Assembly (NCBI RefSeq): GCF_030372105.1
Contig: NZ_JAUDBQ010000017.1
Span: 29,505-93,504, forward strand
Direction: 5' to 3'
Length of the DNA stretch: 64,000 nt
Source of the DNA: Cellulomonas cellasea
Lineage (GTDB): Bacteria; Actinomycetota; Actinomycetes; Actinomycetales; Cellulomonadaceae
The position numbers were made by a program, and so were the translations under genes. Shown one piece after another: positions 16,668-24,184 of the stretch. The first letter of the stretch is position 1. The number at the start of each line of letters is the position of its first letter. Below the pieces are notes generated by a model. The model saw only the letters and a program-made list of their open reading frames with translations, was not told where the DNA came from and did no database searches.

Positions 16668-17983
16668 GCGCCGAGGCCGTCGAGCCGGACTTCGACGTTG
16701 TCGTCGTCGGGGCCGGCCCGGCGGGCGCGGTGACCGCGTACCGGCTGGCCCGGGCCGGGCTGTCGGTGGCGATGATCGAGCGCGGGGAGGCGCCCGGGAC
16801 CAAGAACCTCTCGGGCGGCGTCCTGTACGGGCGGGTGCTCGACGGCCTCTTCCCCGGCTTCGCCGACCAGGCGCCGGTGGAGCGCCGCATCACCCGGCAC
16901 GTCACGACCTTCCTCACCGCCGACTCGGCCGTCGGCATCGACTACTCCGGCCGGGGTCTGGCCGACCCGGTCAACGCCGTGACAGTGCTGCGGGCGAAGT
17001 TCGACCCGTGGCTGGCCGCGCAGGCCGAGGAGGCCGGGGCCTACCTGATGGCCGGCGTGCGCGTGGACGGGCTCCTCACCGAGCCCGGCCCGGACGGCAG
17101 GACGCGGGTGGTCGGCGTGCAGGCGGGCGAGGACCAGCTCCGGGCGCGCGTGGTGGTCGCGGCCGACGGCGTGAACTCGTTCCTGGCGCGCAGCATCGGC
17201 CTGCGCCACCAGGAGCCCACGAACCACATGGCCGTGGGGGTCAAGGCCGTCATGGCCCTGCCGCGCACGGTGATCGAGGACCGGTTCGGGGTGAGCGGCG
17301 ACCAGGGCGCGGCCCACGCGATCGTCGGCGACTGCACCGCGGGCATCGGCGGAGGCGGCTTCCTGTACACCAACACCGAGTCGCTCTCCGTGGGCGTCGT
17401 GCTGCGGCTCGACGACCTGCTGCGCTCGGGGCGCACGGCCGCCGACGTGTTCGAGCGCTACCTCGCGCACCCCGGGCTTGCGCCCTACCTGCGGGACGCG
17501 AAGGTCATCGAGTACGGCTCCCACCTGGTCGCCGAGGGTGGCTACGACATGTTCGGCGAGGTCGCCACCGACGGGCTGGTCGTGGTGGGCGAGGCCGCGG
17601 GCCTGACCATCAACAGCGGCCTGACGGTGCGCGGCATGGACCTGGCGATCGGATCGGGCATCGCGGCGGCGGACGCCATCGTCGAGGCCGTGGCGGCGGG
17701 CGACCTGTCCCGCGCGGGGCTCGCCGGGTACCGGCGGCGGCTCGAGGAGGGCTTCGTCTTGCAGGACATGAAGACCTACGCCCGCGCGCCGAGGTTCCTG
17801 GAGCGGACGGGCATGTACGGGGCGTACGGGGAGCTCGCCGCGAGCGTGTTCCACGACGTCTTCTCCCTCGACGGCGCCCCTCGGCGGCACCTGGTCTCGA
17901 CGGCCCGGGCCGCGCTGAAGAAGTCCCCGGTGGGCATCCGCCAGCTGGTCAGTGATGGATGGGCGGGAGTGAGAGCGCTGTGA
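16664..17983 (+). CDS. fixC: FixC-type flavoprotein:quinone-oxidoreductase-like dehydrogenase
   Basis: 439 residues with an N-terminal FAD-binding motif VVVGAGPAGAVTAYRLARAG and an ERGEAPGTKNLSGGVLYG segment typical of FixC/ETF-QO relatives. Towards the C-terminus are the FAD motif DGLVVVGEAAG and a helical tail. In Fix systems FixC together with FixX accepts electrons from FixAB and passes them to the quinone pool or ferredoxin. It starts in an ATGA overlap with fixB, and its stop is within a GTGA overlap with fixX. The protein lacks the C-terminal 4Fe-4S domain of eukaryotic ETF-QO, which FixX supplies as a separate chain. Confidence 0.9.
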   Translation: MSAEAVEPDFDVVVVGAGPAGAVTAYRLARAGLSVAMIERGEAPGTKNLSGGVLYGRVLDGLFPGFADQAPVERRITRHVTTFLTADSAVGIDYSGRGLADPVNAVTVLRAKFDPWLAAQAEEAGAYLMAGVRVDGLLTEPGPDGRTRVVGVQAGEDQLRARVVVAADGVNSFLARSIGLRHQEPTNHMAVGVKAVMALPRTVIEDRFGVSGDQGAAHAIVGDCTAGIGGGGFLYTNTESLSVGVVLRLDDLLRSGRTAADVFERYLAHPGLAPYLRDAKVIEYGSHLVAEGGYDMFGEVATDGLVVVGEAAGLTINSGLTVRGMDLAIGSGIAAADAIVEAVAAGDLSRAGLAGYRRRLEEGFVLQDMKTYARAPRFLERTGMYGAYGELAASVFHDVFSLDGAPRRHLVSTARAALKKSPVGIRQLVSDGWAGVRAL

Positions 17984-18261
17984 GCACCACGGTTCCCGAG
18001 CGGCTGGCCCGCAATCGGTTCGTCCTCGACGAGGAGGAGTCGCACATCGTCATCGACCAGGAGGCCTGCCGGGCGACAGGCGCCGGCAAGGCGCTGATCG
18101 CGGTGTGCCCCGCCGGGGTGTACCGCGAGCAGGACGGCGAGATCTTGGCCGACTACGCCGCGTGCCTGGAGTGCGGCACCTGCCTGGCGGTCGCCCCGCC
18201 CGGCGCCCTGACGTGGCGCTACCCGCGCGGCGGGTTCGGCGTCAGCTTCCGGGAGGGGTGA
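17980..18261 (+). CDS. fixX: FixX-type ferredoxin-like protein
   Basis: 93 residues from GTG 17980, which overlaps the fixC stop; an ATG at 17959 is a less likely alternative. The C-terminal ferredoxin motif CLECGTCLAVAPPGALTWRYPRGGFGVSFREG (shown in parts: CLECGTC, then RYPRG) and the upstream CPAGVY match FixX/YdiT, which carry an iron-sulfur cluster working with FixC. The N-terminal NRFVLDEEESHIVID also fits the family. The last 20 bases overlap, tail to tail, with the TetR gene on the other strand, so the two transcripts are convergent. Confidence 0.88.
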   Translation: MSTTVPERLARNRFVLDEEESHIVIDQEACRATGAGKALIAVCPAGVYREQDGEILADYAACLECGTCLAVAPPGALTWRYPRGGFGVSFREG

Positions 18262-18988
18262 GATCGGGCTCGACGGGCGCCCCGGGTGACTCGGGCGCCC
18301 GGCGGGCGTAGCCCTCGGCCGCGAGCTGGCGGTCGACCATCTCCTCGATGTACCGGGGCACCGTCTGGCGTACCCGGTCCACCAGGTGCGGGGGCGTGAC
18401 CAGCACGTGCATGAGCACCGAGCCCTCGACCGCGTCCAGGAGCTGGATCGCCGACGCCCCCGGGGGGAGCTCGCCGGACTGCACCGCCGCCTCCACGCGC
18501 CGACGCTGCGAGAGCACGAAGTCGGTGATGGCCTCCCGCCGGATGTCCGAGAACACCTCGGGGTAGGCCCGCGACTCGACGTACAGGCGGAGCATGGCCA
18601 GCCCGTACGGGCCGAGGTAGAGCTCGGCGCGCTCATTGGCGTGCGTGATGAGGTAGTCGCGCAGCGACGGGGGCGGGCTCGGCTCGGCGTCCTGGTCGTC
18701 GGGGGCGGCTGTCGGCGCGGTCAGCTCGTCGCCGCCCTGAATGCGACGCAGGGCTGAGGTGAGGAGCTTCTCCTTGTCGGGCCACCGCAGGTACACCGAC
18801 GACTTGCCGACCCGCGAGCGGCTGGCCACCTCGTCGATCGTGAGGCCCGACCAGCCCTTCTCGCCGTACACGTCGAGGGTGGCGCGCAGCGCGCGGTCCT
18901 CGAGCTCTGGGTCGCGGGGGCGCCCTCGGCGTCGAGGGGGTGCGGCGGCGGCGTCGTCCTCGGGCTCGCGCGTCGTCACGCCCCCCAC
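18242..18988 (-). CDS. TetR-family transcriptional regulator (likely regulator of the fix/CoA-transferase cluster)
   Basis: About 248 residues, long for a TetR. It begins with an acidic, Arg-rich N-terminal extension. The HTH follows near residues 27-73 (LRATLDVYGEKGWSGLTIDEVASRSRVGKSSVYLRWPDKEKLL), and then a TetR_C-type ligand domain. It starts at GTG 18988, one base past the TAA of the upstream TetR gene, and could be co-translated with it; GTG 18979 is an alternative. Its position at the end of the fix operon makes it the natural candidate to bind the two palindromes at 13625-13674. The ligand (perhaps an acyl-CoA) is unknown. Confidence 0.82.
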   Translation of the reverse strand: MGGVTTREPEDDAAAAPPRRRGRPRDPELEDRALRATLDVYGEKGWSGLTIDEVASRSRVGKSSVYLRWPDKEKLLTSALRRIQGGDELTAPTAAPDDQDAEPSPPPSLRDYLITHANERAELYLGPYGLAMLRLYVESRAYPEVFSDIRREAITDFVLSQRRRVEAAVQSGELPPGASAIQLLDAVEGSVLMHVLVTPPHLVDRVRQTVPRYIEEMVDRQLAAEGYARRAPESPGAPVEPDLTPPGS

Positions 18989-18989
18989 A

Positions 18990-19595
18990 TTAGTCGGCGC
19001 GCGGAGCGGCCCCGTCCCACTCGGCGACCTGGCCGAGCGCCGCCTCGAGCGTCTCGACGGCGCCGGACGTGCTGGTGCGCGCCACGACGAGCGCTGTGAC
19101 GCTCAGTGACGTGAGGACCCGCGCGCGCCGCAGCGCCTCGGCGCCGTCGAGCGCGGGGTAGCGCGTGGAGAGGCCGTGCCGGAACGCGTCGACGAGCTCC
19201 GCGCGGTAGGCGTCGACGACCGCCCGCTGCGCGTCGTCGCGCGCCGCGAGGCCCGCGGTGCTGTCGATCAGCAGGCAGCCGCGCCGCGCGGCGTCCTCGG
19301 TGCGCCGCGCGAGCGCGTCGGCGAGCCCGCGCAGGTAGACGAGCACGGCGTCAGGGTTGCCGGGCTCGGCGGTGAGGACCCGCAGGCGTGGCCGGACGAC
19401 GGTGTCGAGGTAGTCGCGCACCGCCGCGTCGAACACCCCGCGCTTGTTCTCGAACGCGTGGTACAGGCTCGAGCGGGCAAGGCCTGTCGCCTGCTCGAGG
19501 TCGGGCACCGAGGCGCCGTCGTAGCCCTTGTCCCAGAAGACGTCGCGGGCGGCCTGGACCACCTGTGTGGTATCGAAGCCCGGATGCCGTCCCAT
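18990..19595 (-). CDS. TetR-family transcriptional regulator
   Basis: 201 residues. MGRHPGFDTTQVVQAARDVFWDKGYDGASVPDLEQATGLARSSLYHAFENKRGVF is a complete HTH of the AcrR/YxaF-type group with a short arm. The C-terminal domain is of the ligand-binding type (TetR_C). Cys at RRGCLL is characteristic of this subgroup. ATG 19595 follows a divergent 88-bp gap to the DUF1304 gene containing an imperfect 16-base palindrome. It is therefore likely to repress the DUF1304/CurA-like pair and itself. Its stop is adjacent to the start of the next TetR gene. Confidence 0.85.
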   Translation of the reverse strand: MGRHPGFDTTQVVQAARDVFWDKGYDGASVPDLEQATGLARSSLYHAFENKRGVFDAAVRDYLDTVVRPRLRVLTAEPGNPDAVLVYLRGLADALARRTEDAARRGCLLIDSTAGLAARDDAQRAVVDAYRAELVDAFRHGLSTRYPALDGAEALRRARVLTSLSVTALVVARTSTSGAVETLEAALGQVAEWDGAAPRAD

Positions 19596-19636
19596 GACCA
19601 CCGCCGATCGTGTGCGTTGAGGCTTCCACCCTATAG

Positions 19637-19652
19637 TGGAACGACTGGTCCA
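19637..19652. promoter_or_regulatory. Candidate TetR operator overlapping promoter
   Basis: TGGAACGACTGGTCCA, an imperfect palindrome with matched TGGA/TCCA ends, immediately after a TATAGT -10-like hexamer at 19632-19637. It lies 32 bases upstream of the DUF1304 start. Weak on its own, supported by position. Confidence 0.4.
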
Positions 19653-19683
19653 GAAAATCTGGGCATCGGCGAGGGGCAGTGGC

Positions 19684-20070
19684 ATGACAGTGGCAGGGCT
19701 CGTGCTGGCGGCAGTGGCCGCCCTCATCCACGTCTACATCTTCACGATGGAGTCGCTCACCTGGACGTCTGAGCGCACGCGCCGGACGTTCGGCGCCTCA
19801 CCCCAGGAGGCGGCCGCCACGCGGGAGATGGCCTTCAACCAGGGCTTCTACAACCTGTTCCTCGCGGTGGCGGTGATCGTCGGCATCGTCGTGACCGCCG
19901 CCGGCGCCCCGACGGTCGGCCTGACGCTCGTCCTGACTGGCACGGGGTCCATGGCCCTGGCCGGCGTCGTCCTGCTGGCGTCCTCACCCGACAAGGCGCG
20001 TTCCGCGCTCATCCAGCTCATCCCACCCGCGCTCGCGGTCGTGGCGATCGTGGCCGCGCTCATCGCCTAG
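19684..20070 (+). CDS. DUF1304 small membrane protein
   Basis: 128 residues with four predicted helices: LVLAAVAALIHVYIFTMESL, LFLAVAVIVGIVVTAAG, LTLVLTGTGSMALAGVVLLA and LIPPALAVVAIVAALIA. The HVYIFTMESLTW and FNQGFYNLFLA segments are the DUF1304 signature. No enzymatic function is established for this family to my knowledge. The start is ATG 19684 with GAGGGG upstream, divergent from a TetR gene and followed by an oxidoreductase 45 bp downstream, so the two are likely co-induced by the same signal. Confidence 0.85.
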   Translation: MTVAGLVLAAVAALIHVYIFTMESLTWTSERTRRTFGASPQEAAATREMAFNQGFYNLFLAVAVIVGIVVTAAGAPTVGLTLVLTGTGSMALAGVVLLASSPDKARSALIQLIPPALAVVAIVAALIA

Positions 20071-20115
20071 GCCCAGCCGGCACCCCCCCTGCACCACCTG
20101 AATCGGAGACCCCCC

Positions 20116-21150
20116 ATGACCACTCGCACCACCCCCACGCGCAGCACCCAGGTCCAGCTCGTCGCCCGGCCGCAGGGCTGGCCCACCCACGACGACTTCC
20201 GCACCGTCATCGTCGACCTGCCGGAGCTTGGCCCAGGCGAGGTGCGCGTCCAGAACGAGTTCGTCTCCGTCGACCCGTACATGCGCGGACGCATGAATGA
20301 CGTGAAGAGCTACACCCCGCCGTACCCCCTCGGCGAGACCATGGCCGGCGGCGCCGTCGGCCGCGTCGTCGCCTCGACGGCCGAGGGCATCGCGGTCGGC
20401 GACGTGGTGCTGCACCAGCTCGGCTGGCGCGACGTCGCCCAGGGGCCGGCCGCCGCGTTCCGCGTCGTGCCCGAGCTCCCCGGCGTGCCGCTGTCGGCGC
20501 ACCTCGGCATCCTCGGCATGACGGGCTTCACCGCGTACGTGGGCCTGCTCGAGATCGCGCAGATGCAGCCCGGCGACACCGTGCTCATCTCGGGCGCCGC
20601 GGGCGCCGTCGGCACGGCCGCCGGGCAGATCGCCCGGCTCAAGGGCGCCGGCCGGGTCGTCGGATCGGCCGGCTCCGCCGAGAAGGTCGCCCTGGTCACC
20701 CAGCGTTTCGGCTACGACGCGGCGCTCTGCTACAAGGACGCCCCCGTCCGCGAGCAACTTCCCGCCCTGGTGCCCGACGGCGTGGACGTCTACTTCGACA
20801 ACGTGGGCGGCGACCACCTCGAGGCCGCCCTCGACGTGATGAACCGCGGCGGGCGCATCGCCCTGTGCGGCGCGATCGCCGGGTACAACACCACCGACCG
20901 GGTCCCCGGCCCCGACAACATGGCGAAGGTCATCACGCAGGGCCTCACGCTGCGCGGGTTCACGCTCGGCGACCACATGCGGCATTACGCGGACTTCGCG
21001 CGCGACATGGGGGAGTGGTTCGCCGCCGGACAGATCGACCACGACGAGACGGTGGTGGACGGCATCGACCACGCCGTCGACGCGTTCCTCGACCTCATGC
21101 GCGGGGCGAGCACCGGCAAGATGGTCGTCCGCACTGGCCCCCGCGGCTAG
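20116..21150 (+). CDS. NADP-dependent medium-chain reductase, CurA / leukotriene B4 12-hydroxydehydrogenase-like
   Basis: 344 residues. Zinc-free MDR of the group that reduces the double bond of alpha,beta-unsaturated ketones and aldehydes with NADPH. Markers are VSVDPYMRGRMND near the N-terminus, the nucleotide motif VLISGAAGAVGTAAGQIARLKGAGRVVGSAGS (in parts: SGAAGAVG), VDVYFDNVGG, and the closing GASTGKMVVR. No zinc-ligand Cys set is present. GGAG lies upstream of ATG 20116. It follows the DUF1304 gene in a probable operon controlled by the divergent TetR. Detoxification of reactive enones is the likely role; the specific substrate is unknown. Confidence 0.88.
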   Translation: MTTRTTPTRSTQVQLVARPQGWPTHDDFRTVIVDLPELGPGEVRVQNEFVSVDPYMRGRMNDVKSYTPPYPLGETMAGGAVGRVVASTAEGIAVGDVVLHQLGWRDVAQGPAAAFRVVPELPGVPLSAHLGILGMTGFTAYVGLLEIAQMQPGDTVLISGAAGAVGTAAGQIARLKGAGRVVGSAGSAEKVALVTQRFGYDAALCYKDAPVREQLPALVPDGVDVYFDNVGGDHLEAALDVMNRGGRIALCGAIAGYNTTDRVPGPDNMAKVITQGLTLRGFTLGDHMRHYADFARDMGEWFAAGQIDHDETVVDGIDHAVDAFLDLMRGASTGKMVVRTGPRG

Positions 21151-21220
21151 CCTGGAGCGTTCATGGTGCCCCAGCGGGCCCTGCGGTCTGCGCGAACCAC
21201 TGGCAGTGACGGAGGGCTCG

Positions 21221-21658
21221 ATGATGGACGTCGTGAACGCGCTGCTGGACGCGCAGCCCGAGGCAGCGGTGGTGGGCCTCGTCGTCATCGCCGGCGCGAT
21301 CCTGGCAGGCCTCCGCCGGTGGCTGCGCCCCGGCCCACGGCCCCGTCCCGGCGAGGTCTGGTTCGCAGACGTGCCGTTCGAGGACCGTCCCGGGAGCAAG
21401 GACCGGCCCGTGCTGGTCCTCGCCGTCGCGGGGCGCACGTGCACGGTGGCCGCGTTCACCTCGCAGGACCGCAGCGCGCGACGTGACCACGTGCGCCTCC
21501 CGAGCGGAGTGCCCGGGATGGGGAAGGCGAGCTGGATCCGGCTCCGGCCGATCCTGCTGCGACGCTCGGCCCTTCGTCGGCGGATCAGCGACCCGGGACC
21601 CGCGCTGGTGGTCTGGTACGACAGCGTCGCGCAGCCAGCCGCCACCCGTTCGCGCTGA
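21221..21658 (+). CDS. Membrane-anchored PemK/MazF-like protein
   Basis: 145 residues. An N-terminal hydrophobic helix (EAAVVGLVVIAGAILAGL) and a basic Pro/Arg linker precede a PemK/MazF-type fold: RPGEVWFADVPFEDRPGSKDRPVLVLAV, then AAFTSQD and a C-terminal WIRLRPILLRRSALRRRI. In PemK/MazF endoribonucleases the GEVW and RPVLVL segments form the core, and an Arg/Thr/Ser set cuts RNA. ATG 21221 has GGAGGG six bases upstream; GTG 21206 is less likely. No antitoxin-like gene adjoins it. The membrane helix is unusual for a toxin, so a regulatory or non-toxic role is possible. Confidence 0.7.
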   Translation: MMDVVNALLDAQPEAAVVGLVVIAGAILAGLRRWLRPGPRPRPGEVWFADVPFEDRPGSKDRPVLVLAVAGRTCTVAAFTSQDRSARRDHVRLPSGVPGMGKASWIRLRPILLRRSALRRRISDPGPALVVWYDSVAQPAATRSR

Positions 21659-21677
21659 TCCGCGGCGTGAGTGCCGC

Positions 21678-22226
21678 TCAGCCGTCGATCACTGCCTGGA
21701 GCAGCGCGCCATACCGGCGCACCAGGCCGTCGCGGTCGGCGGTGAGAGCGGCGCCGTCGTCGACGACCCACAGCGAGTAGAGCAGCCCGGCGAGCAGCGC
21801 TCCCGCCGTCCGGGCGCGCGCGTCGACCTCCGTCCCGGTGAGCCGGGCACGCAAGGGCGCGACGAAATTCGCGTCGTGGAGCTCGGCCAGGCGGGCGGCG
21901 ACCGCGGGCTCGCCGCTCGCCTGGATGAGGGCCAGGAACACCCGCCGGGTGTCGTCATCCGTCGCCAGGAGCGCCTCGACGAACCGCTCCCCGAGGGCGC
22001 CGAGCGGGACGTCGCGCAGGCGATCGTCGTCGAAGGACAACTGCATCGTCTCCAGGAACAGCAGCTCCTTGGAGCCGAAGTGGCGGATCACCAGCGCCGG
22101 GTCGCTCGACGCCGCCGCGGCGATGTCCCGCACCGACGAGCCGGTGAACCCGCGCTCGCGGAACAGGCGCGTCGCGGCGGCGCGGATCTCCTCGCGGGTC
22201 GCCGCGGCGGAACGTCTGGCGGCCAT
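21678..22226 (-). CDS. TetR-family transcriptional regulator
   Basis: 182 residues. The HTH is at the N-terminus: REEIRAAATRLFRERGFTGSSVRDIAAAASSDPALVIRHFGSKELLF, with the TetR_C_17-like tail. ATG 22226 has GGAGG at good spacing; the preceding GTG is too close. It lies 24 bp downstream of the zinc alcohol dehydrogenase on the same strand and so is probably co-transcribed with it. The palindrome AAGTCAAC-GCT-GTTGACTT upstream of the dehydrogenase is the obvious candidate for autoregulation. Confidence 0.85.
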   Translation of the reverse strand: MAARRSAAATREEIRAAATRLFRERGFTGSSVRDIAAAASSDPALVIRHFGSKELLFLETMQLSFDDDRLRDVPLGALGERFVEALLATDDDTRRVFLALIQASGEPAVAARLAELHDANFVAPLRARLTGTEVDARARTAGALLAGLLYSLWVVDDGAALTADRDGLVRRYGALLQAVIDG

Positions 22227-22250
22227 CACGCCTCCTGCGGGGTCATGGCC

Positions 22251-23264
22251 TCAGCCCATGGTGATGACGACCTTGTCGGCCGCCCCCGGGGTGGAGGCGA
22301 GTTTGATGCCCTCGAGCACGTCCTCGAAGGGCACCGGGTGGCTGATGATCTTCGCGTACTTGTCCTGGTTGGCGATGATGTCCTCGGTGACCTCGAAGAT
22401 CTCGGTGGGGTAGCCCATCGCCATGACGATGGTGATCTCCGAGGTCAGCAGGGCCCCGAAGTCCACCTCCACGGGCTTCTTGTGCACGGCCGGGATGCTG
22501 AGCGTCGCGCCGTGCTTGGCGTTGGCGAGCACGGTGTCGATGACCGACGGGACGCCCGCGGCGTCGAGGTAGATGTCGGTGCCGGGCTTGGTGCCGTGGT
22601 ACCCGCCGCCGGTCTCGCCGTGCAGCTCGAGCAGGCGCTCGCGGACGTCCTCCTCGGCGGAGTTGATGACGGCGTCCGCGCCGATGGCCAGGGCCCGCTC
22701 GAGCCGGGAGGCGACGACGTCCACGACGACGACATGCGAGGCGCCGAGGGACTTGAAGCCGATCGCGGCCCCCAGCCCGATGGGTCCGGCGCCGAAGACG
22801 ACGACCTTGTCGCCGGCCTTCGGGTTGGCGCGGTTGACGGCGTGCCGGGCGACGGCCATCGGCTCGTTGAGCGCGGCGACCTCCCATGGCAGGTCCTTCG
22901 GGACGACGGCGAAGCTCTTGCCGGCGACGGCGTCGTGCAGCACGAGCAGCTCGGCGAGCGCGCCACTGGCGCCTCCGTTGCCGATGATCCCGGTGGGCTC
23001 GGCCATCGGGTTGACGACGACGTGGTCGCCGACGGACACGCCCTCGACCTCGGCGCCGACCTCCACGACCTCGCCGGCCGCCTCATGGCCGAGGATCGTG
23101 GCGCCCTGGCGCGGTGGGATCCCGCCGATGGAGATGTAGAACCCGTCGGATCCGCACACGCCGCACGCCCGGGGTCGGACGAGGATGTCGCGGGGGCCCG
23201 CTGTCGGCTCGGGGACGTCCGCGATCTCCACCTGACCGGGACCTGTCACCATGACTGCCTTCAT
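22251..23264 (-). CDS. Zinc-dependent alcohol/polyol dehydrogenase (MDR family)
   Basis: 337 residues. Catalytic zinc ligands are visible: Cys in CGVCGSD (Cys37) and His60-Glu61 in LGHEAAGEV. The NAD-binding motif is VVVFGAGPIGLGAAIGF. The four-Cys structural zinc loop of classical alcohol dehydrogenases is absent: that region reads NPMAEPTGIIGNGGASG without cysteines. The overall layout resembles threonine dehydrogenase and butanediol dehydrogenase relatives. The start is ATG 23264. It is the first gene of an operon with the TetR gene. The substrate is not predictable from the sequence. Confidence 0.87.
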   Translation of the reverse strand: MKAVMVTGPGQVEIADVPEPTAGPRDILVRPRACGVCGSDGFYISIGGIPPRQGATILGHEAAGEVVEVGAEVEGVSVGDHVVVNPMAEPTGIIGNGGASGALAELLVLHDAVAGKSFAVVPKDLPWEVAALNEPMAVARHAVNRANPKAGDKVVVFGAGPIGLGAAIGFKSLGASHVVVVDVVASRLERALAIGADAVINSAEEDVRERLLELHGETGGGYHGTKPGTDIYLDAAGVPSVIDTVLANAKHGATLSIPAVHKKPVEVDFGALLTSEITIVMAMGYPTEIFEVTEDIIANQDKYAKIISHPVPFEDVLEGIKLASTPGAADKVVITMG

Positions 23265-23374
23265 CGCCTGTGCCTCCAGACCGTGTCAACGGCTCCGGCG
23301 GGCGGGCGCCCGCCGGGTCAGCGTCTGGCCGGTGGCGGGGCGGGCGTGACGGGCTCCCTTGCCCGCCGCGTACC

Positions 23375-23393
23375 AAGTCAACGCTGTTGACTT
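23375..23393. promoter_or_regulatory. Perfect palindromic operator upstream of Zn-dehydrogenase/TetR operon
   Basis: AAGTCAACGCTGTTGACTT: two 8-base arms around GCT. A further AAGTCAAC half site lies at 23418-23425. On the minus strand one arm contains TTGACT, a good -35 hexamer, so a bound repressor would block the promoter of the operon. Confidence 0.65.
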
Positions 23394-23454
23394 CGACCAT
23401 GGCCCACCTCGCGGGGCAAGTCAACCGCGGTGCCGGGGGCGGCCAGGGGTGGGC

Positions 23455-24042
23455 TCAGGGGATCGCCGTGACGAGGACGATCGCGACCGCCAGCAGCGCG
23501 TCCAGCACCATGCAGAACTCGGCGAGCGAGCGGGAGACGACACGCTCGGTGCGGTAGTGATGCCAGTCCCAGGCTGAGTGGGCGAGCAGTCCGGCGGCGA
23601 CCAGGTACCCGGCGGGGTCGTTCGGCAGGGACGGTGCGACGGCGGCGACGGCCCCGAGCACCAGCAGGGCGAGGCCCTGCAGCGGCAGTCCGTGCGCCGG
23701 GCGCTGGGCGTCGCGGAAGGCCAGGCCGTAGGCGGCGAGCAGGGCCCCGACGCCGATCAGGACCCACGTCGGGTCGACGCCGTCGAAGAGGAGCCTGACC
23801 AGGAAGACCACCACGAACATGACGAAGAACAGGGGCCATGCGGCGGCCCGGCTCCGCAGCGCCGCGGAGCCGAGGTAGATCACCGCCAAGGCCGCCAGCA
23901 TGGGGGCCAGGTCGACCCCGTGCATCAGGTCGGCGGCGACGAGGGCGGCGAAGCCGACCCCGACCAGCGCTCCCCAGTGGCGGCGCGCCACCTCGAGCGG
24001 CGTCGCGGTCCTCGGTGGGGGTGTGGCAGTCATCTCCGGCAT
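23455..24042 (-). CDS. Multi-pass membrane protein of unknown function
   Basis: 195 residues with six predicted helices (for example WGALVGVGFAALVAADLM, LAALAVIYLGSAAL, WPLFFVMFVVVFLVRLLF, WVLIGVGALLAAYGLAF, GLALLVLGAVAAVAPSL and LDALLAVAIVLVTAI). A conserved-looking AHSAWDWHHYRTERVVSRSLAEFC loop is present near residue 160; the His/Trp-rich loop could bind a metal, but no family can be named. ATG 24042 has GAGGGAG upstream. It is divergent from a TetR gene with a perfect palindrome in between, so it is likely a target of that regulator. Confidence 0.75.
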   Translation of the reverse strand: MPEMTATPPPRTATPLEVARRHWGALVGVGFAALVAADLMHGVDLAPMLAALAVIYLGSAALRSRAAAWPLFFVMFVVVFLVRLLFDGVDPTWVLIGVGALLAAYGLAFRDAQRPAHGLPLQGLALLVLGAVAAVAPSLPNDPAGYLVAAGLLAHSAWDWHHYRTERVVSRSLAEFCMVLDALLAVAIVLVTAIP

Positions 24043-24112
24043 GTCCAGCTCCCTCGGGGCGGTCCTCACCTGAACCCATACATGGGTGTCTGACTTATGG
24101 AAGTTAGCATCC

Positions 24113-24128
24113 TGAACACTGCTGTTCA
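24113..24128. promoter_or_regulatory. Perfect palindromic operator between membrane-protein gene and TetR gene
   Basis: TGAACA-CTGC-TGTTCA, a 16-base perfect palindrome in the 142-bp divergent gap. It is a likely binding site of the adjacent TetR regulator and would control both directions. Confidence 0.65.
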
Positions 24129-24184
24129 AGATGAGCGGGTCAATCAAGTCGTACTACGGTGTCTGTGAACGACGAGGAGGGTCG

